Assembly: GCA_964607755.1 (NCBI GenBank)
Contig: CAZSMC010000075.1
Location: forward strand, 1 to 19,862
Length of the DNA: 19,862 nt
DNA from: CAZSMC01 sp964607755
GTDB taxonomy: Bacteria > Zhuqueibacterota > Zhuqueibacteria > Residuimicrobiales > Krinioviventaceae
Direction of reading: 5' to 3'
A model generated the notes under the pieces. It searched no databases, was not told the origin of the DNA, and saw nothing but the letters and a program-made list of their open reading frames with translations. Numbering within the stretch: the first letter of the stretch is position 1; every line of letters begins with the position of its first letter. Positions 1 through 8,000 of the stretch are shown here, in pieces. Made by a program: the position numbers and the translations under genes.

Positions 1-193
1 CATATAAATGTATTAGCTCAGTTATTGGTGGCGGTGCTCCATAGATTTAACAATGGGTCACTAATCTTTTTTCGTGTTGACGTTGTATTATGCTATTTTA
101 TTTGAAATTATAACATGTGCTGTATTCCCTTTGTGACCCATTGTTGGGATTGTAACTAAAGTATTACATATAAATAATAAACTATAGCTATTC
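1..193. repeat. Non-coding AT-rich end with inverted repeat; possible small MITE-like element
   Basis: No coding frame is seen downstream of the YqaA-like gene. Positions 49-61 (AACAATGGGTCAC) and 133-145 are perfect 13-bp inverted repeats with a 71-nt centre, and pairing continues with one mismatch to 64/130. A second, weaker inverted pair lies outside it (11-24 against 153-166, 10 of 14 matching). The 9-mer CATATAAAT occurs as a direct repeat at 1-9 and 167-175, just outside these arms. This layout resembles a small non-autonomous element with a target duplication. It could also be a long-armed transcription end for the leftward operon, or paired protein-binding sites. There is no U-tract after a compact stem, so a classic intrinsic terminator is not supported. 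AT richness makes the 9-mer match weak evidence. Confidence 0.4.
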
Positions 194-862
194 TCACAAG
201 GCATACTTTATCAAAACAAATCCACCCACAAGCAGAACTGTAAACAACAGCGCTAACCAGTTAAAATACTTGTCGATGAATCCTTTAATCGGTGTGCCCC
301 ATTTCCAGATCATCCAGGCGATGATAAAGAACCTGGCGCCGCGGCTGATGACGGAGGCCAGGATCATCATTAAAATATTAATGTCAAAAGCGCCGGCGGA
401 AATGGTGAACACTTTGTAGGGAATCGGGGTAAATCCGGCAGTAAAGATAATCCAGAAATCCCAGCTCTCGTAGAGCGCCTGCACGTGATAAAAGATCTCA
501 TGGGTGAATCCGGGGATGTTGTTGAAAAACCAGGTAGCTACACCCGAAAAGGTCATTGGATCGCTCCACCACAGGGCATATCCGATAAAATATCCGAAAC
601 ACGCGCCAATGACTGAAGCTGTAGTGGCGCTGAGCGCGTATTTGAACGCCTTGGCTTGTACGCCCAAAACCAGGGCGATTAACAGGGGATCGGGAGGTAT
701 GGGAAAGAAAGAAGCTTCAGCAAAAGTCAGTAGAAACAAAGCCAGTCCGCCGTACGGGGTTTCCGCCCAGCCCAGTACCCAATCGTACAATTTGCGAACA
801 ATGTTTGGTTTTTTATGATGAGGCGGTTCAGTGTACAAGATTGTTTTTTCCACGGCACCCAT
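194..862 (-). CDS. YqaA/DedA-like (VTT domain) integral membrane protein
   Basis: The 222-residue protein has four or five hydrophobic segments (about 38-66, 74-98, 137-158, 163-188 and 201-221) after a basic, soluble N-terminus of about 30 residues. The motifs FFPIPPDPLL (52-61), FTPIPYKVFTISAG (144-157) and SRGARF (173-178) are typical of the YqaA branch of the SNARE-associated/VTT (DedA) family. It acts in the inner membrane. DedA relatives are linked to lipid-carrier or phospholipid flipping, but the role of YqaA proteins is not settled, so no substrate is assigned. The ATG overlaps the TAA of the upstream glycosyltransferase by one base (TAATG) and there is no strong own Shine-Dalgarno site. 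Translation is therefore probably coupled, and a joint role in lipid-linked sugar metabolism is an inference. Confidence 0.85.
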   Translation of the reverse strand: MGAVEKTILYTEPPHHKKPNIVRKLYDWVLGWAETPYGGLALFLLTFAEASFFPIPPDPLLIALVLGVQAKAFKYALSATTASVIGACFGYFIGYALWWSDPMTFSGVATWFFNNIPGFTHEIFYHVQALYESWDFWIIFTAGFTPIPYKVFTISAGAFDINILMMILASVISRGARFFIIAWMIWKWGTPIKGFIDKYFNWLALLFTVLLVGGFVLIKYAL

Positions 863-1557
863 TATGTCCAGGTAAAACTCTTTAGAATTAATTTAATGAA
901 CCGTAACGTATCGCGCACCGGTTGAATGGAACTGGATTCCTGTGCATACGTCGTTTGAATTGGAATTTCCTTGATCCGCGCTCCGTTTTTGGCCAGCCGG
1001 AGCAAAATCTCGGATTCGAATTGAAAGCCGCGTTCAGAACAGTTGACATGTTTTAAGCACGAGAGCCGGATCGCGCGGTAACCGCATTGGCTGTCGTGGA
1101 TGCGTTGCCCTTGTGCACACAATGAAATGATAATAGAAGTCGTGCCGTTACTGAGCTGCCGGTGCATCGGCATTGCGGTGCGGCGGTCTTGCCGGTTGCC
1201 GATAATCACATCGTGAGCGTTTCCGGAAATCACCCGGTAAAAGCGTTCAATATCACGGGGATTGTGCTGACCGTCACCATCCATAAAGATGATCCAGTCG
1301 TACACATGAGCACTGGCATAATCAATAGCTGTTTGCAAGGCAACGCCCTTACCCTGGTTTTCCGGGTGGCGAATACACTGAACGCCCGCAGACCGTGCCA
1401 CTCTGGCCGTGTCATCTGTCGAGCCGTCATTGATAACGACAACGTCATCGCGCGGTACAAAGGACAACATGTCAAAGAGCAGCGGTGCTAAAAATTTCTG
1501 TTCATTAAAAGCGGGAATGGCTAAAAGTACGTTTTTCGAATCCCGAACATCAGTCAA
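862..1557 (-). CDS. Family 2 glycosyltransferase (DPM1-like, GT-A fold)
   Basis: The 231-residue soluble protein has the nucleotide-sugar binding start AIPAFNE (13-19), the NDGSTDDT loop (43-50), the metal-binding DGD motif (93-95, in FMDGDGQHNP) and the DSQCGYRA block (155-162) followed by FQFESEILL. These are the hallmarks of GT2 enzymes like dolichyl- or undecaprenyl-phosphate mannosyl/glucosyl transferases. It lacks C-terminal membrane helices, so it is the short DPM1-like type. The likely reaction is transfer of a sugar from a nucleotide donor to a polyprenyl-phosphate or other acceptor at the membrane; the actual donor and acceptor are unknown. No ATG fits. The only reasonable start is TTG at 1557 with a weak ribosome site (a stop codon lies about eight codons upstream), so the start is uncertain. 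It lies 32 bp after the SH3-parvulin gene and overlaps the YqaA-like gene by one base. Confidence 0.85.
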   Translation of the reverse strand: MTDVRDSKNVLLAIPAFNEQKFLAPLLFDMLSFVPRDDVVVINDGSTDDTARVARSAGVQCIRHPENQGKGVALQTAIDYASAHVYDWIIFMDGDGQHNPRDIERFYRVISGNAHDVIIGNRQDRRTAMPMHRQLSNGTTSIIISLCAQGQRIHDSQCGYRAIRLSCLKHVNCSERGFQFESEILLRLAKNGARIKEIPIQTTYAQESSSIQPVRDTLRFIKLILKSFTWT

Positions 1558-1589
1558 TTTATTAAATATGTCTTTCTTTCACAAGAAGA

Positions 1590-2126
1590 TTATTTCAGGC
1601 GTTTAAAGATATTATATCCAAACTCAGTTTGGACGATGCCGCTGGTTTCGCCGACTTTTAACGAGAGAATAGCATTTTCGATAGTCGAGCTAAAATCGCC
1701 TTTATTAAAATAGCCAAGATCACCGCCGATCTCAGAGCTCGGAGCCACGGAATATTTTCTGGCAAGTTCGGCAAAGTCTGCGCCTTCTCTGAGCTGCTGC
1801 AAAATCTTTTCAGCCGTATCTTTGTTTTTTACCAGGATGTGCAACGCGCGATACTTGCCCGTCGCCACATTCGGATTAATGCCGGTGGTAGAAGGCCGCC
1901 AAATCCATCCGGTAACCTGCACTTTGACCCAATTATCCTGCTCCTGCAGAACGGTCATTTCCGTCCCTTTCAATAATGTGCCGATTTTCCGTCCGTTCGG
2001 TGCAATGCGAAAGTTTTCCTCGGGCACGCTGATATATAATTTCTGCAACTGAGCACCGGCTTGACCTGCCAGCATGAAAAGTAAAAAACATGTTAAAATG
2101 ATTCCATTCCATTTCACAGATTTCAT
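1590..2126 (-). CDS. Exported SH3-like plus parvulin peptidyl-prolyl isomerase
   Basis: The 178-residue protein starts with a Sec signal peptide (basic MKSVKWNG, then a hydrophobic run to about 25, ending AGAQ). Residues about 28-78 look like a bacterial SH3 domain (NFRIAPNGRKIGTLLKGTEM, then WVKVQVTGWIW). Residues about 90-178 are a PpiC/rotamase domain with ALHILV, the FAELARKYS segment, GGDLGYF and FGYNIFKRL. It would catalyse cis-trans isomerisation of proline peptide bonds and assist folding of exported proteins in the periplasm. It is much shorter than SurA or PrsA because their chaperone domains are absent. A strong GGAGG lies 11 bp before the ATG, inside the end of the pfkB remnant, whose stop is only 4 bp upstream. 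Pairing of an SH3 with a lone parvulin suggests a wall- or peptide-targeted foldase, which is inference. Confidence 0.85.
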   Translation of the reverse strand: MKSVKWNGIILTCFLLFMLAGQAGAQLQKLYISVPEENFRIAPNGRKIGTLLKGTEMTVLQEQDNWVKVQVTGWIWRPSTTGINPNVATGKYRALHILVKNKDTAEKILQQLREGADFAELARKYSVAPSSEIGGDLGYFNKGDFSSTIENAILSLKVGETSGIVQTEFGYNIFKRLK

Positions 2127-2130
2127 AGAA

Positions 2131-2502
2131 TTATGTCCTCCGAATTAGAAAATTGGTATCGACGTTTCTGTTTTTCAAAAATGCGTCAACTTTTTCCATG
2201 GTTGGTATGCCCACTTTTCCTCCCACATGACAGCAGACAAAAGCAGAGACAGCGGATGCAAATATGGCTGTCTCTTTTAGCGAAAACTTTTCCAGAACGG
2301 CTAAAAGGGCAGCGCCATGAAAAACATCACCTGCTCCTGTGGTATCCACAACATTGACCGGAAACGCCGGCTGATGAAAACATTCTTTTGTATCTGCCCA
2401 GTAACTGCCGTTTTCTCCGCAGGTTACTGCAGCGATTTGCATGCCATAATTTAATAATTCCTGCGCACTTTTCAGAGGATTTTTTTCAAATTTTGCATAA
2501 TT
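2131..2502 (-). pseudogene. C-terminal remnant of a PfkB/ribokinase-family sugar kinase
   Basis: The frame is open for 123 residues. It begins directly after an in-frame TAG (2503-2505) and has no early start codon; the first ATG is at 2442. The sequence matches only the last 40 percent of a PfkB carbohydrate kinase: a helix (NPLKSAQELLNYGM), the strand VTCGENGS, and the second PfkB signature DTTGAGDVFHGAAL with the catalytic Asp of GAGD. It then runs to a normal C-terminus. The first roughly 180 residues, with the sugar-binding site and first signature, are missing and are not found in other frames between 2503 and ftcD at 2578. Without them it cannot be an active kinase. The upstream junction carries a short repetitive sequence (see 2528-2551), which may mark the deletion. 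The end of the gene still supplies the ribosome site for the next gene, which may be why it persists. Confidence 0.75.
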
Positions 2503-2527
2503 CTAAATTAATGGTTTACCAAACAGT

Positions 2528-2588
2528 GTCAATCAGTGTGAATCAGTGGCTTTTAAATAATGTGCAAGAAAAGATTTTTAATGTGCAA
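2528..2588. repeat. AATCAGTG tandem motif and short direct repeat at the pfkB breakpoint
   Basis: Between ftcD and the kinase remnant the plus strand reads CAATCAGTGTGAATCAGTGG, two tandem copies of an AATCAGTG-like unit. A second small feature is the 10-mer TAATGTGCAA at 2558-2567, repeated at 2579-2588 and overlapping the last codons of ftcD. Degenerate AATC[CAT]GTG strings of this kind occur as intergenic filler in many environmental genomes (my general recollection), and a similar string lies at 10961-11002. The repeats sit where the N-terminal half of the kinase should be, so they may record a deletion or insertion. Confidence 0.4.
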
Positions 2589-3615
2589 AATGCTGCGCAA
2601 TAAGATAATCCAGGATTTTTTTCTCGGGATGAAAACTGTTCAGATGATTCAGGTGCAATGATTTGATTGCTGCGTTGATCAGTTGTTCTTCCGGTGGATT
2701 TTTAGATTTTAAATAATACCGGCCGCTGTCCAACAGTGCCTGCAGCGGACACAAACCGATAATTTCACTTCCCAGGACCTCGACAGAAAATTTGTCTGCT
2801 TGCTTTTTCACAGTTTCATAAGCCACATGCAGTGGTGTGATGTTAAAATCCGTCAAGTTCATGGAGACCTGCGCCCGGTCGTATTCTTCGAGCATCCAGC
2901 CGATGGCTTTGCAGGCACGCAGTTTACCCGGTATTCGAATGCGCTGGCCATTTTCGGTTGTTACTAATTCACCACCGGCATTGCGTTCAAAACGGCCAGA
3001 TTCCCGGACAATGCCGGCAATTTCATCGGCAACGGCCTGATCATTTGTATCGAGAGTCACATTATAGGCGATGAGAAATGAGCGCGCGCCAATGACGGTT
3101 GCTCCGGCGCGAGAGTTAAACTGTGCTGGACCATAATCGGGCTGCCAGGCTGGATCCTTTAACCGGTGAGATAAATACTCGTATTCGCCTTTTCGGACAG
3201 CCGCCAGATTGCGGCGCTCTGGTTTTTGAGCGGCTTTTTCGTACAGATAAACCGGGATGCCCAATTCCTGTGCCACGCGCTGTCCCAGGCTTTTAGCGAA
3301 CCGGACGCATTCTGTCATCGTAACACCGGAGACGGGAATGAGCGGACACACATCTGTGGCGCCCAGTCGCGGATGCACGCCATTGTGTTGCTGCATGTCG
3401 ATCAATTGCGCGGCAGTGGCAATAGACTGAAACGCGGCTTCAACAACAGCTTCTGGAAAACCGGCAAAAGTCATGACGGTGCGGTTGGCATCGATACCAG
3501 AATCAACGTGTAAAAGTTTCACATTCGAGACGTTTTCAAGAGCCGCAGCGATCCGGTCTATTTTAGCCTGATCCAGACCTTCGCTGAAATTGGGCACGCA
3601 CTCGATAATTCTCAC
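2578..3615 (-). CDS. ftcD: Glutamate formimidoyltransferase (stand-alone)
   Basis: The enzyme transfers the formimino group of N-formimino-L-glutamate to tetrahydrofolate, giving 5-formimino-THF and glutamate, at the end of one histidine-degradation route. It acts in the cytosol. The 345 residues match the formiminotransferase N- and C-subdomains: start MRIIECVPNFSEG, the HNGVHPRLGATDVCPLIPV block (77-95) with the probable catalytic His81, the FNSRAGATVIGAR segment, and a C-terminal EVLGSEIIGLCP. The cyclodeaminase domain of the mammalian bifunctional enzyme is absent apart from the usual short tail (FHPEKKILDYLI). The start is GTG at 3615, overlapping the ispG stop as GTGA, with GGGAGG four bases upstream. 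No other histidine-utilisation genes are present here, so pathway use rests on the family. Confidence 0.93.
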   Translation of the reverse strand: MRIIECVPNFSEGLDQAKIDRIAAALENVSNVKLLHVDSGIDANRTVMTFAGFPEAVVEAAFQSIATAAQLIDMQQHNGVHPRLGATDVCPLIPVSGVTMTECVRFAKSLGQRVAQELGIPVYLYEKAAQKPERRNLAAVRKGEYEYLSHRLKDPAWQPDYGPAQFNSRAGATVIGARSFLIAYNVTLDTNDQAVADEIAGIVRESGRFERNAGGELVTTENGQRIRIPGKLRACKAIGWMLEEYDRAQVSMNLTDFNITPLHVAYETVKKQADKFSVEVLGSEIIGLCPLQALLDSGRYYLKSKNPPEEQLINAAIKSLHLNHLNSFHPEKKILDYLIAQHFAH

Positions 3616-4676
3616 TTGTCCTCCCAGTTCATAACCAGATCGACAAGCTCGTCAGCAATTTTATCTTCCGGGATTTTACGGATAATTTTTCCTTTTTTAA
3701 ACAGCACAGCGCTGTTGCGTCCGCATGCCACGCCAATGTCGGCTTCTCTGGCTTCGCCTGGTCCGTTCACCACGCAGCCCATAATGGCCACGGTCAGGGG
3801 TTTGTCCACATTGTTGAGGCGGTTTTCAACATTATTGACGATGGGAATCAAATCGACATTGGTGCGGCCGCAGGTGGGACAGGAAATAATGTTCACCCCT
3901 CGCGAGGATAAATGAAGGTTTTTTAAAATGTGCTGACCAACAAAAACTTCTTCCACCGGATCGCCGGTAAGCGAGACACGCAGCGTATCGCCAATGCCTT
4001 CTGCCAAAAGAATACCAATGCCAATGGCAGATTTGATCGTGCCGGTTCGTATGGTTCCGGATTCGGTAACGCCAAGGTGCAGCGGCACATCTGTTTGCTG
4101 CGATGCCAGCCGGTAAGCCTCAACGGTTTTGAGCACGTCCGAGGACTTGAGCGAGAGCACGATTTGATCAGCGCCAAAATCCTGGCACATGTGTACGTTT
4201 CGCAGTGCGCTTTGAACCAGAGCAGTCACTGTGGGCCCGCCTTGTTCGCGAAGAATATCCTTTTCAATCGAACCCGAATTGACGCCAACGCGGATGGGAA
4301 TGCTGTAATTGACGGATTTTTTGACGATATCGCGAACCTTTTCAGGAGAACCGATGTTTCCCGGATTAATGCGGATTTTATCAGCCCCGCCATCGATAGC
4401 GCCGAGTGCTAACTCGTATTTGAAATGGATGTCAGCGACCAGCGGCACGGAAACCTGTTTTTTAATTTCAGCAAATGCGTCGACGGATCTTTTGTCAGGA
4501 ACAGCGCAGCGCACGATATCGCAGCCAGCTTGTTCCAGAACCCGGATTTGCGCCAGAGTCGCCGGAATATCTGTAGTGTGTGTGTTGGTCATGGATTGGA
4601 CAGATACAGCCGCATCACCGCCAATAGCAATTTTGCCGACTTTGACTTGTCGTGTTTTTCTACGTTCTATGTTCAC
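3612..4676 (-). CDS. ispG: 4-hydroxy-3-methylbut-2-enyl-diphosphate synthase (IspG/GcpE)
   Basis: IspG performs the reductive dehydration of methylerythritol cyclodiphosphate to HMBPP in the MEP isoprenoid pathway. The N-terminal TIM barrel is seen from IERRKTRQVKVG through VSVQSMTNT, IVRCAVPD, ADIHF and KIRINPGNIG. The C-terminal domain holds the [4Fe-4S] ligands CPTCGR (Cys266, Cys269) and GCVVNGPGE (Cys301, Glu308), all intact. The chosen start is GTG at 4676, giving 354 residues. It has GGAG six bases upstream and produces the normal family start. An in-frame TTG at 4718 would add 14 atypical residues, but it lies inside the predicted promoter. It is the first gene of the leftward cluster and overlaps ftcD. 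No other MEP genes are in the window. Confidence 0.95.
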   Translation of the reverse strand: MNIERRKTRQVKVGKIAIGGDAAVSVQSMTNTHTTDIPATLAQIRVLEQAGCDIVRCAVPDKRSVDAFAEIKKQVSVPLVADIHFKYELALGAIDGGADKIRINPGNIGSPEKVRDIVKKSVNYSIPIRVGVNSGSIEKDILREQGGPTVTALVQSALRNVHMCQDFGADQIVLSLKSSDVLKTVEAYRLASQQTDVPLHLGVTESGTIRTGTIKSAIGIGILLAEGIGDTLRVSLTGDPVEEVFVGQHILKNLHLSSRGVNIISCPTCGRTNVDLIPIVNNVENRLNNVDKPLTVAIMGCVVNGPGEAREADIGVACGRNSAVLFKKGKIIRKIPEDKIADELVDLVMNWEDK

Positions 4677-4687
4677 AATAAACTCCA
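4674..4687 (-). promoter_or_regulatory. Ribosome binding site that decides the ispG start
   Basis: On the minus strand CTGGAG is followed by TTTATT and then GTG (4676-4674). The spacing of about six bases after GGAG is good. This GTG gives a protein beginning MNIERRKTRQ, as in other IspG proteins. The alternative TTG start 42 bases upstream has no such site. Confidence 0.65.
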
Positions 4688-4708
4688 GTGTTTTGCAAAA
4701 GAATTGAC

Positions 4709-4737
4709 AGTTTATCAAATTTCAGTTTGAATGTCAA
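4709..4737 (-). promoter_or_regulatory. Sigma70-like promoter of the ispG-ftcD cluster
   Basis: The minus strand has a perfect TTGACA (-35, 4737-4732), a 17-nt spacer, and TAAACT (-10, 4714-4709; four of six consensus bases). Transcription would begin near 4702, about 25 nt before the GTG start of ispG and just before its ribosome site. This leaves the upstream TTG outside the transcript. Confidence 0.6.
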
Positions 4738-4819
4738 GGTTTATGTCACATTTAACTTTTTGTTTTTATCCTTGTTTTTGTTAAAATATTTCTCTTTTTT
4801 AAGGATGATCAAGAGTTAA

Positions 4820-4940
4820 ACAGCAAAGAACGCAAAGAGCCGCGAAGGAATTGTAAGAATTTACTGTTTGGAAATCAGGATTAAAATGATTTTTAATTTT
4901 TGATATCTTTTCTCGGCGCGCTTTCCGTTCCTCGCGGTTT
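4820..4940. repeat. Nested imperfect palindromes with GCAAAG-type repeat arms
   Basis: The left arm (4823-4851) has GCAAAGAACGCAAAGAGC followed by CGCGAAGGA. The right arm (4907-4930), read in reverse complement, starts GAACGGAAAGCGCGCC. Over 24 positions 16 match the left arm. Inside, ATCAGGATTAAAA (about 4874-4886) can pair with TTTTAATTTTTGAT (4890-4903). The two pairs are nested, so the whole 120 bp could form one long hairpin. Tandem ACGCAAAG/AACGCGAAGG-like strings and AATCAGGATT strings recur as intergenic repeats in unrelated environmental bacteria (my general recollection). No transposase is nearby. Confidence 0.5.
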
Positions 4941-4970
4941 TTGATAGCAATTTAATTAGCCGAGTATTTT
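4941..4970 (+). promoter_or_regulatory. Candidate promoter of the DUF5107-TPR gene
   Basis: TTGATA (4941-4946), an 18-nt spacer and TATTTT (4965-4970) make a modest sigma70-like promoter. It lies about 55 bp before the ATG at 5028. The region is AT-rich and other combinations are possible, for example a TTATAA closer to the gene. Confidence 0.3.
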
Positions 4971-5027
4971 TAAATCAATGATTTTTATCTTATAAACAAC
5001 TCACAAATCATTATTCAGGAGAACGGC

Positions 5028-8000
5028 ATGACAAACAGAACATCATCCGTGTTTTCCAGCATTCGTTTCTTGCAGGTGGCGATTTTGTATCTGGTTATTG
5101 TTGTTAGCTGTGTGACAGGCGATCTTTTTGCAAAAGTTGAAACCAACGAAGACTCGTTAACAATTCCCACGTATATCGTCGAACCGCCAAATCCGATGCC
5201 CCGTTTTTACGAAGGTGGCACGCATCAGGGGGTGCAGCGGCGGATTTATCCGTATCCGATGAACGATAATTTGACGCGCAATAAACAAGACCGGAATTAT
5301 CATATCGTTCATTTCGAAAACGAATTTATTGATCTGGGTATTATGCCAGGAATGGGCGGGCGGATTTTTTACGCTGAGGATAAAACCAATGATTATGTCT
5401 GGTTCTATCGTCAGCACGTGATTAAACCGTCGCTAATCGGCATGGTTGGTTATTGGATTTCCGGCTCGAATGCCTGGGGATTTCCGCATCATCACGGGCC
5501 GAATACGATCAAGCCCATGGATTACAAAGTTGTTGAAAATTCCGATGACAGCCAGACCATCTGGATCGCCAACACAGATCAGCGGCACCGCATGCGCATC
5601 ATTATCGGTTATACCATTTTTCCAAACTCGTCGCTGATTGAAATGACCATCCGGCCGGTGAACCCGACGCCTGTTGTCAATTCCTTTCTGTTCTGGGCCA
5701 ATCCATCGGTGCATGTGGATACCACGTATCAGGTCATTTTCCCGCCGTCAGTGCAATACGTCACCCAGCACGCCAAGCGGGAAATGACCACCTGGCCGGT
5801 TTCCACAAAGCGCTACAACAGATTTGACTACGAGGGTGTCAATATTAGCTGGTGGAAAAATATCGGCGTTCCGTCGTCGTTTTTTTCCTGGAATCCGCAA
5901 GAGAACTATTTTGGCGGCTATAATCACGGCAAACAAGCCGGTACTGTCTGGACCGGCAATCATTTCACCTGTCCCGGAATGAAATTCTGGGCATGGGGAA
6001 ATAATCCTGGCGGCGACCGCGCCAACGCCGGACTCACAGATAACGACGGACACTATATCGAGCTCATGGCCGGTGCTTATACAGACAATCAACCGGATTA
6101 TAGCTGGATGCAGCCGTACGAAGGCAAAGCGGTTAAAATGGTCTGGTTTCCGGTCCGCGAACTGGGCGGATTGAAATATGCCAATCGAAACGGCGCACTG
6201 AATTTAGAGATTGCTGATGATGAAAAGATTTTAATCCGCATGAACACCACTCGTCCGCACGAGAACGCTCAAGTGGTGTTAAAAGCAAAGAGCGACATTG
6301 TGTTTAAAGAATCGATTTCAATCAGTCCAGCAAAACCCTACGCTGTAGGCATTGAGGCGCCCTCTGGTATTGTAGAGGATGATCTTGATGTGTCCTTGCT
6401 GAGCGCGTCCGGTGAAACGTTGTTGTCCTATCGACCTGCCGAGCATCATCCGCCGGATGAGCCGTTGCCCGATCCTCTGGAACCGCCGGCGCCTCCGGAA
6501 GAAATTGAAACGATTGAACAGCTCTACCTGACCGGTTTGCGGCTGAATCAATTCTACAATGCTTCGCTGGATCCCATGCCTTATTATGAAGAAGCGCTCA
6601 AACGCGATCCTGGCGATTACCGGGTGAACACTCAACTTGGCGTTCTGGCAATCAAGGATAAAAATTGGCAGAAAGCCGAGCAACGACTGCGCACCGCCGT
6701 AACGCGAATTACTGCCAATTACACCCGACCCAAAGACGGCGAAGCATTGTACTATTTGGGTTATGTTCTCAAGGCTCAGGGAAAATTAGATGAAGCGTAT
6801 GAATATTTATACGATGCCTCCTGGAGTGCAGCCTGGCACACGCCGGCTTATTATCAACTGGCTGAAATCGATTGCCAGAGAGGCGATTTTGAAACAGCGC
6901 TCGATCATGTGAACCGGGCGATTTCAACAAATGTTGAAAATTTAACAGCGCTGAATCTAAAGGCTGTCATTTTGAGAAAAATGGGCCGGTACGACAAAGC
7001 CGTGGCGCAAGCACAAAAGATTATTGAAAAGGATATTTTGAATCATCATGCCAGAAATGAACTGGTGCTCAACCTTTTAATAACCGATAACAACGAGCAG
7101 GCATCAGTCCGGTTGACAGAATTAACAGAAATTATGCGCGATGAGGTGCAGTCCTATCTGGAACTGGCTACAATCTATCAGAATGCCGGATGTTATGACG
7201 AGGCTATAGACCTGCTCAACCGGCTCGCACAAAAAGGTGAAACGTTTCCCATGCTGCATTATTATCTGGGATATTACTGGTCGAAAAAAAGTGAGACAGA
7301 TAAAGCCTCAGAGTTTTACCAAACCGCCAGCCAGATGCCGCATACCTATTGTTTTCCGTTCCGCCGGGAATCGGTGGACGTGCTGCAGGATGCCATGAAA
7401 GTCAATCCAAATGATGCCATGGCGCCATATTATCTCGGGAATTTGCTCTATGAACATCAGCCTGAAAAAGCGATGGAATACTGGGGAAAATCCCGGGATC
7501 TGGACGATTCGTTTTATATTGTCCACCGGAACCTGGCGTTTGCGTATGAAGAGCAGCAAGGTAATCAGTCCAAAGCCATGGCAAGCATGGAACGGGCGGT
7601 CGAATGCCACAACACTGACCCCAGGCTTTTATACGAGATGGACGAGCTGTACGAAAAGAACAAGGAACCGTCGCAAAAGAAATATGCTTTGCTCAAAAAC
7701 AACAGCGAAACAGCCAAAAAGCGCACCGAATCCATGTTGCGTCTTGCCACCCGCTCGGTCGAAGTTGGCAAGTATGACGAGGCGCTTGACATCCTGCTCA
7801 ACAACGAGTTTCCCCAGTTTGAAGGCGGGCGCGAGATGCAGGATACCTACTTGAACGCGTTTACGCTTCGCGGACTGCAATATTTTAATCAGGGAAAATA
7901 TGAGCTGGCGTTAAAAGATTTCAAAACTGCGTTGGATTATCCGGTTGGCCGCTTTGGACGCGCCAGGTGGGCGCAGTTGAATTATCTGACCGGCGCCGTC

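Larger units (their letters stand above)
4738..5027. other. Divergent intergenic region between ispG and the DUF5107-TPR gene
   Basis: This 290-bp AT-rich stretch has no credible coding frame. It separates two divergent units. It holds T-rich runs (about 4757-4800), a large imperfect palindromic structure (about 4820-4940) and a candidate rightward promoter (4941-4970). A clear ribosome site, AGGAG, lies six bases before the ATG at 5028. Confidence 0.6.

Noticed and set aside
3923..4412. Open frames of 80-160 codons on both strands across ispG, and similar frames opposite proB, the DASS gene and the cotH-like gene.
   Set aside because: They lie entirely inside well-supported genes, lack recognisable domains and ribosome sites, and are explained as alternative-frame shadows.
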